Shown here one piece after another: positions 50,119 to 59,457 of a stretch of DNA of 64,000 nucleotides. Made by a program: the position numbers and the translations under genes. The notes under the pieces are model-generated. The model saw nothing but the letters and a program-made list of their open reading frames with translations, searched no databases and was not told the origin of the DNA. Each line of letters opens with the position of its first letter. Position 1 is the first letter of the stretch. Origin of the DNA: Microbacterium sp. C5A9 (lineage in GTDB: Bacteria; Actinomycetota; Actinomycetes; Actinomycetales; Microbacteriaceae); NCBI RefSeq assembly GCF_022627955.1, contig NZ_JABXGD010000007.1:186001-250000 (forward strand), read 5' to 3'.

Positions 50119-51689
50119 CCGATTCCTCCTCGACAGGACGCCCGCCCGCGGCATCCTCGTCGTCCGGTCCCTCGACCGGAACCTTCGCCGCAGGGCATCG
50201 CCCCGCCAGCCCCTGGCCGGCGCTGTGGGCGCTGGTCATCGGCTTCTTCATGATCCTCGTCGACACGACGATCGTCTCGGTCGCCAACCCCGCGATCAAG
50301 GCCGCACTCGACCCCAGCACCAACAACCTCGACAACGTGGTGTGGGTCACCAGCGCCTACCTGCTCGCCTACGCGGTGCCCATCCTGATCACCGGACGCC
50401 TCGGCGACCGTTTCGGCCCGAAGAACATCTACCTGATCGGTCTCGCCGTCTTCACGCTCGCCTCGCTCTGGTGCGGTCTGTCGGACTCGCTCGAGATGCT
50501 CATCGCCGCCCGCGCGGTGCAGGGGCTCGGCGCCGCGTTCATGACGCCCCAGACGATGGCCGTGATCACGCGCACCTTCCCGCCCGAGCGACGCGGCGCG
50601 GCGATGGGCCTGTGGGGGGCGACCGCCGGTGTCGCGACGCTGGTAGGGCCGCTGGTCGGCGGCCTGCTCGTCGACGGCTTCGGCTGGGAGTGGATCTTCT
50701 TCGTCAACATCCCGGTCGGGATCGTGGCGTTCGTGCTGGCCTGGCGTCTCGTTCCGCAGCTCGCCACCAGCCCTCATCGCTTCGACATCGTCGGCGTGGT
50801 GCTGAGCGCGGTGGCGCTGTTCCTCCTCGTCTTCGGTCTGCAGGAGGGCGAGAAGTTCGACTGGGGCGTCATCTGGGGGCCGATCTCGGTGTGGAGCCTG
50901 ATCATCGCCGGACTCGTCGTGCTGGCGCTGTTCATCGTGCAGCAGGCGCGCACCCGCAGCGAGCCGCTCGTGCCGCTCGATCTCTTCCGCGACCGCAACT
51001 TCTCGGGGGCGAACGTCGCGATCGCCGCCGTGGGATTCACGGTGACGAGCATGTCGCTGCCCATGATGTTCTTCCTGCAGACCGCGCGGGGTCTCACCCC
51101 GACCGAGGCTGCGCTGCTGCTCATCCCGATGGCCGTGCTGTCGGGCGTGCTCGCCCCGTTCGCCGGCAAGCTGCTCGACCGTGTCGACCCGCGCATCATC
51201 CTGATCCCGGGGCTGCTGTGCGTCATCGTCGCCCTCATCTGGTACTCGACGCTGATCACCATGGACACCCCGATCTGGATGTTCCTGATGCCGTCGGCGC
51301 TCATGGGCATCGGCAACGCGGGCATGTGGGGACCGCTCGCGACCACCGCCACCCGCAAGCTGCCGCCGCGTCAGGCGGGGGCCGGTGCCGGCATCTACAA
51401 CACCACCCGCACCATCGGCTCGGTCATCGGGTCGGCCTCCATCGCCGCCTTCATGCAGTCGCGTCTCGAGGCGAACCTCCCGGGCCTCGCCGACTCCCCG
51501 GCGGGCATCAGCGGCGGCACCCTCCCGCCGCAGGTGGCCGAGGGCTTCGCCGCAGGCATGTCGCAGGCCATCCTCCTGCCGGCGTGCGTGATGGTCGTCG
51601 CGCTCGTCGCCTCGCTCTTCCTCGGACGCTATGACAAGGCGGATGCCGCGGCATCCGCGCGCGCGGAGGCGCCCGCTCCGTCGGCATGA
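50115..51689 (+). CDS. MFS multidrug exporter, DHA2 (14-helix, EmrB/QacA) family
   Basis: 524 residues with about 14 hydrophobic helices after a Ser/Pro/Gly-rich N-terminus of about 35 residues. FFMILVDTTIVSVANPAIKAAL (helix 1, with the Asp typical of DHA2), VVWVTSAYLLAYAVPILITGRLGDRFG (motif A), and WGATAGVATLVGPLVGGLLVD (motif C of antiporters) are visible. It expels drugs in exchange for protons. It is translationally coupled to the PadR gene and followed by a strong terminator, so it forms a complete two-gene unit. Confidence 0.93.
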   Translation: MTDSSSTGRPPAASSSSGPSTGTFAAGHRPASPWPALWALVIGFFMILVDTTIVSVANPAIKAALDPSTNNLDNVVWVTSAYLLAYAVPILITGRLGDRFGPKNIYLIGLAVFTLASLWCGLSDSLEMLIAARAVQGLGAAFMTPQTMAVITRTFPPERRGAAMGLWGATAGVATLVGPLVGGLLVDGFGWEWIFFVNIPVGIVAFVLAWRLVPQLATSPHRFDIVGVVLSAVALFLLVFGLQEGEKFDWGVIWGPISVWSLIIAGLVVLALFIVQQARTRSEPLVPLDLFRDRNFSGANVAIAAVGFTVTSMSLPMMFFLQTARGLTPTEAALLLIPMAVLSGVLAPFAGKLLDRVDPRIILIPGLLCVIVALIWYSTLITMDTPIWMFLMPSALMGIGNAGMWGPLATTATRKLPPRQAGAGAGIYNTTRTIGSVIGSASIAAFMQSRLEANLPGLADSPAGISGGTLPPQVAEGFAAGMSQAILLPACVMVVALVASLFLGRYDKADAAASARAEAPAPSA

Positions 51690-51704
51690 CCGATCTCTGA
51701 CGAC

Positions 51705-51744
51705 GGGCCGGGTCCTCTGCACGATCATGCGGAGGACCCGGCCC
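51705..51744 (+). terminator. Terminator behind the DHA2 exporter
   Basis: GGGCCGGGTCCTC (51705-51717) pairs with GAGGACCCGGCCC (51732-51744), a perfect 13-base stem around a 14-base loop, followed by TCTTCC. Confidence 0.8.
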
Positions 51745-51819
51745 TCTTCCGTCGGCCGGGCTCCTGCACCGAGCCTGACCGGTTTGCCACCGCCGCAGCA
51801 GGTGTGATGTCATCGGGCG

Positions 51820-52350
51820 ATGACGATCGAGCTCACGAAGCCCACCGCCGACCTCTTCGACTCCTGGGCGGCGGCCGTCGCCGAGTTCGGTGACGGGCAC
51901 GTCGACGGATCGGGTCTGCACGCACCCGTCACCCCGGACCGCGCGACGCTCGACGCCCTGATCGAGAAGTCGACGCTGCTCGCCGACACGAGCGCCGAAC
52001 TGCCCGCGGATGCGGTGCACAACGACCTGTACTGGATCACGGACGACGGCGAGGTCGTCGGCTTCCTCTCGTTCCGTCACGATCTCAACGACTACCTGCG
52101 CGAGGTGGGCGGCCACATCGGGTACTCCGTGCGGGAGTCCCGTCGCCGCCAGGGCTATGCGTCGGCGGCGCTGCGGCTCGGACTCGAGCGTGTGCGGCAG
52201 ATCGGGCTCGACCGGGTGATGGTCACGTGCGACGACGACAACGTCGGCTCGTACCGCACCATCGAGGGCGCCGGCGGCGTGCTGCAGGACGTCCGCACGC
52301 TGCCCGAGCACGGCGAGCAGCCGGTGCGACGGTACTGGATCGCCCTCTAG
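51820..52350 (+). CDS. GNAT-family N-acetyltransferase
   Basis: 176 residues. The acetyl-CoA-binding part reads GGHIGYSVRESRRRQGYASAALRLGLERVRQIG, followed by VMVTCDDDNVGSYRTIEGAGG; this is the usual GNAT core. The N-terminal half (LYWITDDGEVVGFLSFRHDLNDYL) is common in predicted acetyltransferases of Firmicutes and actinobacteria. Acceptor unknown. It stands alone between the efflux operon terminator and the glutamine-type transporter. Confidence 0.85.
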   Translation: MTIELTKPTADLFDSWAAAVAEFGDGHVDGSGLHAPVTPDRATLDALIEKSTLLADTSAELPADAVHNDLYWITDDGEVVGFLSFRHDLNDYLREVGGHIGYSVRESRRRQGYASAALRLGLERVRQIGLDRVMVTCDDDNVGSYRTIEGAGGVLQDVRTLPEHGEQPVRRYWIAL

Positions 52351-52401
52351 TCGCGAGCGCCGCGGAGCCCCCTCGGAACACGACGACACGCCGTCGCCGG
52401 T

Positions 52402-52426
52402 TAGGGTGGATGGTCGACGACCATCC
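52402..52426 (+). promoter_or_regulatory. Promoter and perfect palindrome before the amino-acid transporter
   Basis: -10 box TAGGGT (52402-52407) is followed directly by the palindrome GGATGGTCGACGACCATCC (52408-52426, nine-base arms around one base). It would lie at the start of transcription, about 45 bases before the GTG. It could be a repressor site or an RNA hairpin at the very 5' end. Confidence 0.6.
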
Positions 52427-52471
52427 CGGTGGCAGCATCCTGTCGCCCATCCGATCCGAGGAGCATCCGTC

Positions 52472-53950
52472 GTGATCCCACATCCCTCCCCTGCGTCTGC
52501 GCGTCTGCGCACGCTCGGACGCACCGTCGGGGCGATGGCGCTCACGGCGTTCGTCGCGGCCGGCGCCCTGCTCGGCGGAGCTTCTGCCGCCACCGCGGCC
52601 GATGACACCGAGACGTACGTCATCGGCACCGACACGACGTTCGCGCCGTTCGAGTTCACCTCTCCCGAGGGCGACCTGGTCGGCATCGACATGGATCTGC
52701 TCCGTGCGATCGCGGAGGACCAGGGCTTCGAGGTCGAGATCCGCCAGCTCGGGTTCGACGCGGCGCTGCAGGCTCTGCAGTCGAACCAGGTGGATGCCGT
52801 CATGGCCGGCATGTCGATCACCGAGGAACGTCAGCAGATCTTCGACTTCAGCGAGCCGTACTTCACCAGCGGCATCCAGCTGGGTGTGCTCGACGCGAGC
52901 GACATCCAGTCGCTCGACGACCTCGACGGCAAGACGGTGGCGGTCAAGACCGGCACGCAGGGGCAGACCTTCGCCGAGGACAATCAGGACGAGTACGGCT
53001 TCCGCGTGACGCCCTACTCCGACACGACAGACATGGTCGATGCGGTCAAGGCCGGGCAGGCCGTGGGCTACTTCGAGGACTTCCCGGTGCTCGCCTACGG
53101 CATCCAGCAGGGATCCGGCTTCCGCCTCATCGGCGACCCGGAGCTCGGCGGCGAGTACGGTTTCGCGGTCAACAAGGGGCAGAACCCCGACCTGATCGAG
53201 AAGTTCAACGCGGGCCTCGAGAACCTCCAGGCATCGGGGGAGTACGACGAGATCGTCGACACGTACCTCGCCGGCGGTGAGGAGACCACGCAGGCGACCG
53301 ACATCTTCTCGGTGGCCGTGAAGTACTGGCCCGCGCTCATGGAGGGCCTGTGGCTGACGATCCTCGCGACGCTCGTCGCGCTCGTCGCCGCGTTCATCCT
53401 GGGCATCGTGTTCGGCTTCGGTCGCATCTCGAAGTTCCTGCCGTTCCGGTGGCTCGCGACCGCGTACGTGTTCGTCTTCCGCGGCACTCCGATCCTGGTG
53501 CAGGCGTTCTTCGTGTTCTTCGCGATCCCGCAGCTGTTCCCCGGCCTCACGTTCAACCCGTTCGTCGCGGGAGCCATCACGCTCTCGCTGAACACGGGCG
53601 CGTACATGACCGAGATCATCCGCGGCGGCATCCAGGCCGTCGACCCGGGCCAGAACGAGGCCTCGCGCTCGCTGGGTCTCGGCCACTGGAAGACCATGCA
53701 GAAGGTCGTGCTCCCGCAGGCGTTCCGCATCATGATCCCGTCGTTCGTGAACCAGGGCATCATCACCCTCAAGGACACGTCGCTGATCAGCGTCATCGGT
53801 CTCGCGGAGCTCACGTTCGTGTCGCGGCAGATCATCGCCTCGACATACCTGTCGGCCCAGGTGCTGACGATCGTCGCCATCATCTACTTCGTCGTGATCA
53901 CGCTCCTCACGCTGCTCGCGAACCGCCTGGAGAGGAAGTTCAACGCATGA
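52472..53950 (+). CDS. Amino-acid ABC transporter, fused substrate-binding protein and permease (GlnH-GlnP type)
   Basis: 492 residues. A signal sequence (about 1-45, ending near ATAAD) precedes a binding domain of family 3 (about 50-275): [56 protein letters not shown] and AVKTGTQG. The permease follows from about 285 with [22 protein letters not shown], and [28 protein letters not shown] as the coupling loop. Such fusions are known for GlnP of lactic acid bacteria; glutamine, glutamate or other polar amino acids are likely. GTG 52472 follows CGAGGAG. Confidence 0.93.
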   Translation: MIPHPSPASARLRTLGRTVGAMALTAFVAAGALLGGASAATAADDTETYVIGTDTTFAPFEFTSPEGDLVGIDMDLLRAIAEDQGFEVEIRQLGFDAALQALQSNQVDAVMAGMSITEERQQIFDFSEPYFTSGIQLGVLDASDIQSLDDLDGKTVAVKTGTQGQTFAEDNQDEYGFRVTPYSDTTDMVDAVKAGQAVGYFEDFPVLAYGIQQGSGFRLIGDPELGGEYGFAVNKGQNPDLIEKFNAGLENLQASGEYDEIVDTYLAGGEETTQATDIFSVAVKYWPALMEGLWLTILATLVALVAAFILGIVFGFGRISKFLPFRWLATAYVFVFRGTPILVQAFFVFFAIPQLFPGLTFNPFVAGAITLSLNTGAYMTEIIRGGIQAVDPGQNEASRSLGLGHWKTMQKVVLPQAFRIMIPSFVNQGIITLKDTSLISVIGLAELTFVSRQIIASTYLSAQVLTIVAIIYFVVITLLTLLANRLERKFNA

Positions 53951-54675
53951 GCAAGATCGAGGTCAAAGGCCTGCACAAGTCGTTCGGCGACAATCACGTG
54001 CTCCAGGGCATCGATCTGACGGTCGACGACGGCGAGGTCGTCGCGGTCATCGGTCCGTCGGGGTCGGGCAAGTCGACCCTGCTGCGCTGCCTCAACAAGC
54101 TCGAGGAGCCGACGTCGGGGCACGTCATCGTCGACGGCGTCGACCTGACCGACAAGAGCGTCAAGCTCGACGAGGTGCGTCAGCGCATCGGCATGGTGTT
54201 CCAGCACTTCAACCTGTTCCCGCACATGACGGTGCTCGAGAACATCACGCTCGCCCCGATCGAGCTCGGCAAGCTGTCGAAGGCCGAGGCCCGTGAGCGG
54301 GCACTCGGGCTGCTCGACCGCGTGGGCCTGGCCGAGAAGGCGGATGCCAAGCCGGCATCCCTGTCGGGCGGTCAGAAGCAGCGCGTCGCGATCGCCCGTG
54401 CGCTGGCCATGGATCCCGAGATCATGCTCTTCGACGAGGCCACCAGCGCCCTCGACCCCGAGATGGTCGGCGAGGTGCTGCAGGTCATCCGCGACCTCGC
54501 CTCGGGCGGCATGACGATGGTGCTCGTCACCCACGAGATGGGCTTCGCGCGCGAGGTCTCGGGCCGCACGGTCTTCATGGACGGCGGAGTCGTCGTCGAA
54601 GAGGCGCCGCCGGCCGAGCTGTTCGGTGCCCCGAAGAACGAGCGTCTCAAGGACTTCCTCTCGAAGGTCCTCTGA
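53947..54675 (+). CDS. Amino-acid ABC transporter ATP-binding protein, GlnQ type
   Basis: 242 residues, standard for GlnQ. Walker [10 protein letters not shown] (36-44), [19 protein letters not shown] after the Q-loop, signature LSGGQKQRV, Walker [15 protein letters not shown] and switch His in [11 protein letters not shown]. It powers the fused binding protein-permease encoded just upstream, with which it overlaps by four bases. A two-gene transporter of this kind works as a homodimer of the permease. Confidence 0.95.
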   Translation: MSKIEVKGLHKSFGDNHVLQGIDLTVDDGEVVAVIGPSGSGKSTLLRCLNKLEEPTSGHVIVDGVDLTDKSVKLDEVRQRIGMVFQHFNLFPHMTVLENITLAPIELGKLSKAEARERALGLLDRVGLAEKADAKPASLSGGQKQRVAIARALAMDPEIMLFDEATSALDPEMVGEVLQVIRDLASGGMTMVLVTHEMGFAREVSGRTVFMDGGVVVEEAPPAELFGAPKNERLKDFLSKVL

Positions 54676-54769
54676 ACCCCTCGCCCGCGTCGAGGGCCCT
54701 CACCCGGTAAAGCCGTGCCCCCGGGCGGAAGCCGTGCAGGGTGGGGCGGTGGGCCGAGTGGGCCGAGGG

Positions 54770-56047
54770 CTACTCCGCGACGCGGGCGGCGATGTCGGTG
54801 CGGTGGTGCGAGCCCTCGAGGGAGATCAGGGCGATCGCCTCGTAGGCGCGGTCGCGCGCGGTGCGGAAGTCGGATGCCACGGCGACGACGTTCAGCACGC
54901 GTCCGCCCGTCGCGATGAGCGAGCCGCCGGGGGCGTCGGGGCTGGCGGTGGCGGCGTGCACGAGGCGCACGCCCTCGACCGCGGCGGCCTCGGCGAGGCC
55001 CTCGATGGGGCGGCCGGTCTGCGGCGCCTCGGGGTATCCCTCGCTCGCGAGCACGACGGTGATGGCGACGTCGTCGCTGAACACCGGTGCGGGCTGATCC
55101 TCGAGGGTGCCGGATGCCGCGGCGAGCAGCAGCTCCGACAGCGGGGTGACGAGTCGCGGCAGGACGATCTGCGTCTCGGGGTCGCCGAAGCGCGCGTTGA
55201 ACTCGATCACACGCACGCCCGCGGGCGTGAGGATGAGCCCGGCGTAGAGCAGGCCGATGAACGGGGTGCCCTCGCTGTCGAGCTGACGGATCACGGGGAG
55301 CGCCACGTCGCGCGTGACCTCCTCGACGAACGCCTGCTCGCTGCCGAACTGCTCGGCGAGCCAGGGGAGAGGAGAGTAGGCGCCCATGCCACCCGTGTTC
55401 GGGCCCTCGTCGCCGTCGAACGCGCGCTTGAAGTCCTGTGCAGGGCTGAGTGCACGCACGGTGTCGCCGTCGCTGAGGAAGAACAGCGAGACCTCGGGGC
55501 CGGAGAGGAACTCCTCGATCAGCACGGGACCGGAGGGCAGATAGTGCGCGGCGTGGGCGAGCGCTTCGGAGCGGTCGGACGTCACGATGACGCCCTTGCC
55601 CGCCGCCAGCCCGTCGGCCTTCACCACGTAGGGGGCGCCCAGGTCGTCGAACGCGGCCTCGACCTCGGCTGCCGTGGTGGCGCGCACCGCGCGGCCGGTG
55701 GGCACGCCGGCGGCATCCATGATGCGCTTGGCGAACGACTTCGATCCCTCGAGCTGGGCCGCCGCCTTGCCGGGGCCGAACACCGGGATTCCGTGCGCGC
55801 GCAGCACATCGGCGACACCCGCGACGAGCGGCGCTTCGGGGCCGACGACCACGAGGTCGACGGCGTGCTCGTTCGCGAAGGCGGTCACGGCGGCGCCGTC
55901 GAGCATGTCGACCGTGACGGGGGTCGCGTCGCGCGCGATGCCGGCATTGCCGGGGGCGACGAAGATCTCGTGCTCCGCGGTCTCTGCTCGCAGAGCGAGG
56001 ATGATCGCGTGCTCACGGGCACCGGAACCGAGGACGAGGATCTTCAC
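54770..56047 (-). CDS. purD: Phosphoribosylamine-glycine ligase PurD
   Basis: 425 residues, typical length. MKILVLGSGAREHAI, VVGPEAPLVAGVADVLRAHGIPVFGP, VKADGLAAGKGV, GPNTGGMGAYSP and RFGDPETQIVLPRL are PurD signatures from the ATP-grasp fold. It makes GAR from phosphoribosylamine and glycine. GTG 56047 lies six bases after TAGTCT on the minus strand, so the start is probably leaderless. A very long opposite-strand frame covers this gene but has no features of a real protein. Confidence 0.97.
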   Translation of the reverse strand: MKILVLGSGAREHAIILALRAETAEHEIFVAPGNAGIARDATPVTVDMLDGAAVTAFANEHAVDLVVVGPEAPLVAGVADVLRAHGIPVFGPGKAAAQLEGSKSFAKRIMDAAGVPTGRAVRATTAAEVEAAFDDLGAPYVVKADGLAAGKGVIVTSDRSEALAHAAHYLPSGPVLIEEFLSGPEVSLFFLSDGDTVRALSPAQDFKRAFDGDEGPNTGGMGAYSPLPWLAEQFGSEQAFVEEVTRDVALPVIRQLDSEGTPFIGLLYAGLILTPAGVRVIEFNARFGDPETQIVLPRLVTPLSELLLAAASGTLEDQPAPVFSDDVAITVVLASEGYPEAPQTGRPIEGLAEAAAVEGVRLVHAATASPDAPGGSLIATGGRVLNVVAVASDFRTARDRAYEAIALISLEGSHHRTDIAARVAE

Positions 56048-56091
56048 CCGTCCAGACTACCGACGCGGGCCGCCAGTCCGCGTGCGGCGGG

Positions 56092-56772
56092 TCAGAGCTC
56101 GATCGGGCGTTCGACCGACCGGTCCCACTCGACCGTCCACCCTGCGGCGTCGAACAGGGCGTCGAGCACCATCGCGGTGAAACCCCACACGATCGTGCCG
56201 TCGATGTCGAACGCGGGGCCCTTCCAGGTGCGGCCCATGCGGTGGATCGTCGACGTGTGTCGGTTCGCGGGGTCGAGCAGCTGCGCCACGGGCACCCGGA
56301 ACACGTCGACCGTCTCGGCATGGTCGACGGCCGCGACGCGCGAGGGGGAGCGCCACCATGCGAGCACGGGGGTCACCACGTGGTTGCTGGCCGCGAGAGG
56401 GAGTTCGGGAAGGGTCGCGAGGATCTCGACGCCCGACGGATCGAGACCCGTCTCCTCCTCGGCCTCCCGGAGGGCGGTGGCGACCGCATCCGCATCCTCA
56501 TCCTCGGCGCGGCCACCGGGAAAGGAGACCTGTCCCGGGTGCGACGACAGTGTGGCGGCGCGTCGCTGCAGCAGCACGTCGAGATCGGCGGCCATCGTCA
56601 CGGAATCGGTCTGTGCGGGGATGCTGTCGAGCCGCCCGAACAGCACGAGGACGGATGCCGGCTGCGCGCTGCCGACGACCGGAGGGAAGGGGCGCGCCCA
56701 GGCCTCGGTGCGCCGCGTCGCGGCGAGCAGCTCGTCGCGCGCTCCATGCAGAGTCTCGGGATTCTGGCTCAT
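56092..56772 (-). CDS. Nudix hydrolase, CoA pyrophosphatase (NudL)-like
   Basis: 226 residues from the ATG at 56772. The Nudix box runs from GGRAEDEDADAVATALREAE to EETGL with the REXXEE core, preceded by SSHPGQVSFPGG, the feature that marks coenzyme A diphosphatases (UPF0035). It likely hydrolyses CoA or a similar nucleotide diphosphate with magnesium. It lies 44 bases upstream of purD on the same strand; open frame continues upstream, but the extension covers the SCP-like gene. Confidence 0.87.
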   Translation of the reverse strand: MSQNPETLHGARDELLAATRRTEAWARPFPPVVGSAQPASVLVLFGRLDSIPAQTDSVTMAADLDVLLQRRAATLSSHPGQVSFPGGRAEDEDADAVATALREAEEETGLDPSGVEILATLPELPLAASNHVVTPVLAWWRSPSRVAAVDHAETVDVFRVPVAQLLDPANRHTSTIHRMGRTWKGPAFDIDGTIVWGFTAMVLDALFDAAGWTVEWDRSVERPIEL

Positions 56773-56862
56773 CGAGTCGAGCCTATGCCCGTGGCGACGG
56801 GCGGCGGCAGGCACTGATCCGAACCGACCGGCGCAGGCCCCCCCCGGCGTACCCTGGAGCAC

Positions 56863-57234
56863 ATGCCCTCCCGCAAGATCGACATCGTCGACGGACGCGC
56901 CGCTCTCGATGCCGTGCGTGCCGCCGACGCCGCCGGCGAGAAGCCGCAGCGCCCCGTGCTGGCGACGAGTGTGCGCTATCTGCTGCAGCTGCTCGACGAG
57001 AAGGCGCCAGGCAACAGCGTCGAGGTGCGGGTGCCGCCGTTCGGTGCGGTGCAGGTCATCCAGGGGCCGCGGCACACGCGGGGCACCCCGCCGAACGTGG
57101 TCGAGATGGATGCCGCCACCTGGATCGCGGTCGCGACGGGAGCGGAGCCGTGGGCGCAGGCCGCAGCATCCGGACGCGTCCAGGCCTCGGGCACGCGGGC
57201 AGACCTCGCCGACGTGCTGCCGCTCCGCCCCTGA
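56863..57234 (+). CDS. Sterol-carrier-like bacterial SCP-ortholog protein
   Basis: 123 residues. VRYLLQLLDEKAPGNSVEVRVPPFGAVQVIQGPRHTRGTPPNVVEMDAATWIAVATG is the pattern of the actinobacterial SCP ortholog family often found near purD, purM and purF. The fold resembles sterol carrier protein 2 and a mycothiol-dependent maleylpyruvate isomerase domain. Ligand and function are unknown. Start ATG 56863 has GGAG immediately upstream and TACCCT seven bases before it. It diverges from the Nudix gene. Confidence 0.8.
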   Translation: MPSRKIDIVDGRAALDAVRAADAAGEKPQRPVLATSVRYLLQLLDEKAPGNSVEVRVPPFGAVQVIQGPRHTRGTPPNVVEMDAATWIAVATGAEPWAQAAASGRVQASGTRADLADVLPLRP

Positions 57235-57289
57235 CGGATCCACCCGAGACCCGCATGCGGTGCACCGACAACGGTGGGAGAATGGGAGC

Positions 57290-57604
57290 ATGTCCTCCCA
57301 CGATTCCTCCGAGACGGTCGAGGCGACCGTACGACGCGTGCCGCGATTCGGCGTTTTCATGGGCATCGGCGTCGTGCTCGGCGTCATCGCCGCCGGCATC
57401 CTCACGATGGTCGGCAGCTACGAGCCGTCGGCGGCGGTCAACGTCGTCTACCCTCCGGGCCAGGTGTTCGGATTCCTGCTGCTGTGGACCGTGCCGATCG
57501 GCGTCGCTCTCGCCAGCGTGGTCGCGTTGATCCTCGAGCGCACCGCCCGCCGTCACGATCACGTCGTGCGCGTCGAGCACGAGACGATCATCGAGAAGGA
57601 CTGA
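57290..57604 (+). CDS. Small two-helix membrane protein, unknown function
   Basis: 104 residues. Two helices at about 21-43 (FGVFMGIGVVLGVIAAGILTMV) and 60-82 (FGFLLLWTVPIGVALASVVAL), joined by a short external loop with PPGQ, and a charged C-terminal tail (many R, H, E). The start is the ATG at 57290, with GGGAG upstream. No known family is recognised by eye. It lies in the purD-purM interval, where small membrane proteins of this kind are common in related species. Confidence 0.7.
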   Translation: MSSHDSSETVEATVRRVPRFGVFMGIGVVLGVIAAGILTMVGSYEPSAAVNVVYPPGQVFGFLLLWTVPIGVALASVVALILERTARRHDHVVRVEHETIIEKD

Positions 57605-57619
57605 CCCCGGCCGGACCCG

Positions 57620-58252
57620 TCACGCCAGTTCGGCGATGATCGGTCGGATCGCCGCGTCGAACGACACGACGTCGCGCCGCAGGCCGTCGGTCACGGCGAC
57701 GGTGAGCGCGCCGACCCACCAGATGCCCCGCTGCGAGAACGGCAGCACCTGCACGTTCAGCTCGAACGAGTGCGCCCGACGACCGATGTCGCGCTCGAAC
57801 TCCGCGATCGCGCTGGCGTAGGCGCGGTAGGCCTCGCCGCCGATGGTTCCGCTGCCCGAGCGCGTCGCGATCGAGCTGCGGATCGACGACACGTATCGGT
57901 CGTGCGCGACGCGGGCGAAGTGCAGGGCGGATGCCGCGTGCGGCGCGATCGCCTCGGCGAGCTGCTCGGCTCCGGTCGCGGGCAGTGCGACGAGCGTGTC
58001 GAAGCCGTCGATCAGTTCGAGGGGCACTCCGGAGGGGTGTGCGCGCGGCTCGATCGTCATGTCCCAGTAGTCGCGCCACTGCTTCTCGAGCTCGGGCGTG
58101 ACCTCGACCGCATCGGGTGCTCGGACGGGCAGGTCGCGCAGGCTCGGCAGGTCCTGAGGAGCGCGGATGCCGAGCGATTGGCGCAGTGCGAGCGCGACGA
58201 GCACCGGAACGCTCGCGTCTTCGCGGATCAACCACTGCGGCTTGTCGGCCAT
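57620..58252 (-). CDS. Actinobacterial hypothetical protein, cytoplasmic
   Basis: 210 residues from the ATG at 58252; TACGAT six bases upstream supports a leaderless start. No signal peptide or membrane helix. It begins MADKPQWLIREDASVPVLVAL, has two mostly helical blocks and a final QRGIWWVGALTVAVTDGLRRDVVSFDAAI. I do not recognise a family with certainty. It diverges from purM across 62 bases and converges on the small membrane protein gene. Confidence 0.7.
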   Translation of the reverse strand: MADKPQWLIREDASVPVLVALALRQSLGIRAPQDLPSLRDLPVRAPDAVEVTPELEKQWRDYWDMTIEPRAHPSGVPLELIDGFDTLVALPATGAEQLAEAIAPHAASALHFARVAHDRYVSSIRSSIATRSGSGTIGGEAYRAYASAIAEFERDIGRRAHSFELNVQVLPFSQRGIWWVGALTVAVTDGLRRDVVSFDAAIRPIIAELA

Positions 58253-58314
58253 GGCCCCATCGTAGGAGATGGAGGGAGGGGAGAGGAGGCCTCGACGGGC
58301 GGTAGGCTGGAGGC

Positions 58315-59451
58315 GTGGCTGCCTCCCCCACCAATCCCTATTCCGAAGCCGGCGTCGATACCGCTGCAGGCGATCTCGCCGTCGAGCTGATGAAGTCCTC
58401 CGTGCGCGCGACGCACGGCCCTGAAGTGCTGGGCGGTGTCGGCGGATTCGCCGGGCTGTTCGACGCGAGCGCACTGCGCGACTTCCGTCGCCCGCTGCTC
58501 GCGACCAGCACCGACGGCGTCGGCACGAAGGTCGCCATCGCGCAGGCCATCGACAAGCACGACACGATCGGTCAGGACCTCGTCGGCATGGTCGTCGACG
58601 ACATCGTGGTGGTCGGTGCGAAGCCGCTCTTCATGACCGACTACATCGCGTGCGGCAAGGTCTTCCCGCAGCGCATCGCCGACATCGTGCGCGGCATCGC
58701 CGAGGCGTGCTCCGCCACCGGCACCGCGCTCGTCGGCGGCGAGACGGCAGAGCACCCCGGCCTCCTCGGTCCGCGCGACTACGACGTGGCGGGAGCTGCG
58801 ACGGGAGTCGTCGAGGCCGACGGCATCCTCGGAGCCGACCGCGTGCAGGACGGCGACGTCGTGCTCGCGATCGAGTCGAGCGGACTCCACTCCAACGGCT
58901 ACTCGCTCGTGCGCCATATCGTCACGAACGCGGGGATCGGCTACGGCGACAACGCCGCCGACTTCGGCACCACCTGGGGCGAGGCCCTGCTCGAGCCGAC
59001 GCGTCTCTACACTCTTCCGCTGCTGCGTCTGATCGAGCAGCTCGGATCGGCGACCGGTTCGGGCAGCCAGGGCGTCCACGCGCTCAGCCACGTCACCGGC
59101 GGCGGCATCGCCGCGAACCTCGCCCGCGTTCTGCCGCAGGGCAGCTGGGCCGAGGTCGACCGCAGTACGTGGTCACCGAGCCCGGTCTTCCGCGTGCTCA
59201 GCGACATCGCCGGATCCACGCTGGAGTCGGCCGAGGGCACCTGGAACCTCGGCATCGGGTTCCTCGCGGTCATCGCAGCCGACAAGAAGGACGCCGCGAT
59301 CGCGGCCCTCGCAGCCGAGGGCATGCCCGCGTGGCAGGTCGCGACGGTGGGCTTCGGCGCACGTCCGGCAGGAGAGTTCGAACAGGGCGCCAAGGGCGTC
59401 GACGGTGGAGCAGTGCGCCTGGTCGGCGCCTACGCGGACGGAGCGAAGTAA
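58315..59451 (+). CDS. purM: Phosphoribosylformylglycinamidine cyclo-ligase PurM
   Basis: 378 residues. YSEAGVDTAAGDLAVELMK, STDGVGTKVAIAQ, GQDLVGMVVDDIVVVGAKPLFMTDYIA and LVGGETAEHPG are PurM signatures (AIR synthase). It closes the imidazole ring to form AIR. GTG 58315 lies six bases behind TAGGCT (58303-58308), a leaderless start, although GAGAGGAGG is also nearby. purF follows after six bases, so the two form an operon. Confidence 0.97.
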   Translation: MAASPTNPYSEAGVDTAAGDLAVELMKSSVRATHGPEVLGGVGGFAGLFDASALRDFRRPLLATSTDGVGTKVAIAQAIDKHDTIGQDLVGMVVDDIVVVGAKPLFMTDYIACGKVFPQRIADIVRGIAEACSATGTALVGGETAEHPGLLGPRDYDVAGAATGVVEADGILGADRVQDGDVVLAIESSGLHSNGYSLVRHIVTNAGIGYGDNAADFGTTWGEALLEPTRLYTLPLLRLIEQLGSATGSGSQGVHALSHVTGGGIAANLARVLPQGSWAEVDRSTWSPSPVFRVLSDIAGSTLESAEGTWNLGIGFLAVIAADKKDAAIAALAAEGMPAWQVATVGFGARPAGEFEQGAKGVDGGAVRLVGAYADGAK

Positions 59452-59457
59452 GAGCCC

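Noticed and set aside
54626..57604. Open frame of 992 codons on the plus strand
   Set aside because: It runs opposite purD and the Nudix gene, has an Arg/Gly/Ala-rich composition typical of antisense frames in high-GC DNA, and no recognisable domain; only its last part, from 57290, is a real small gene.
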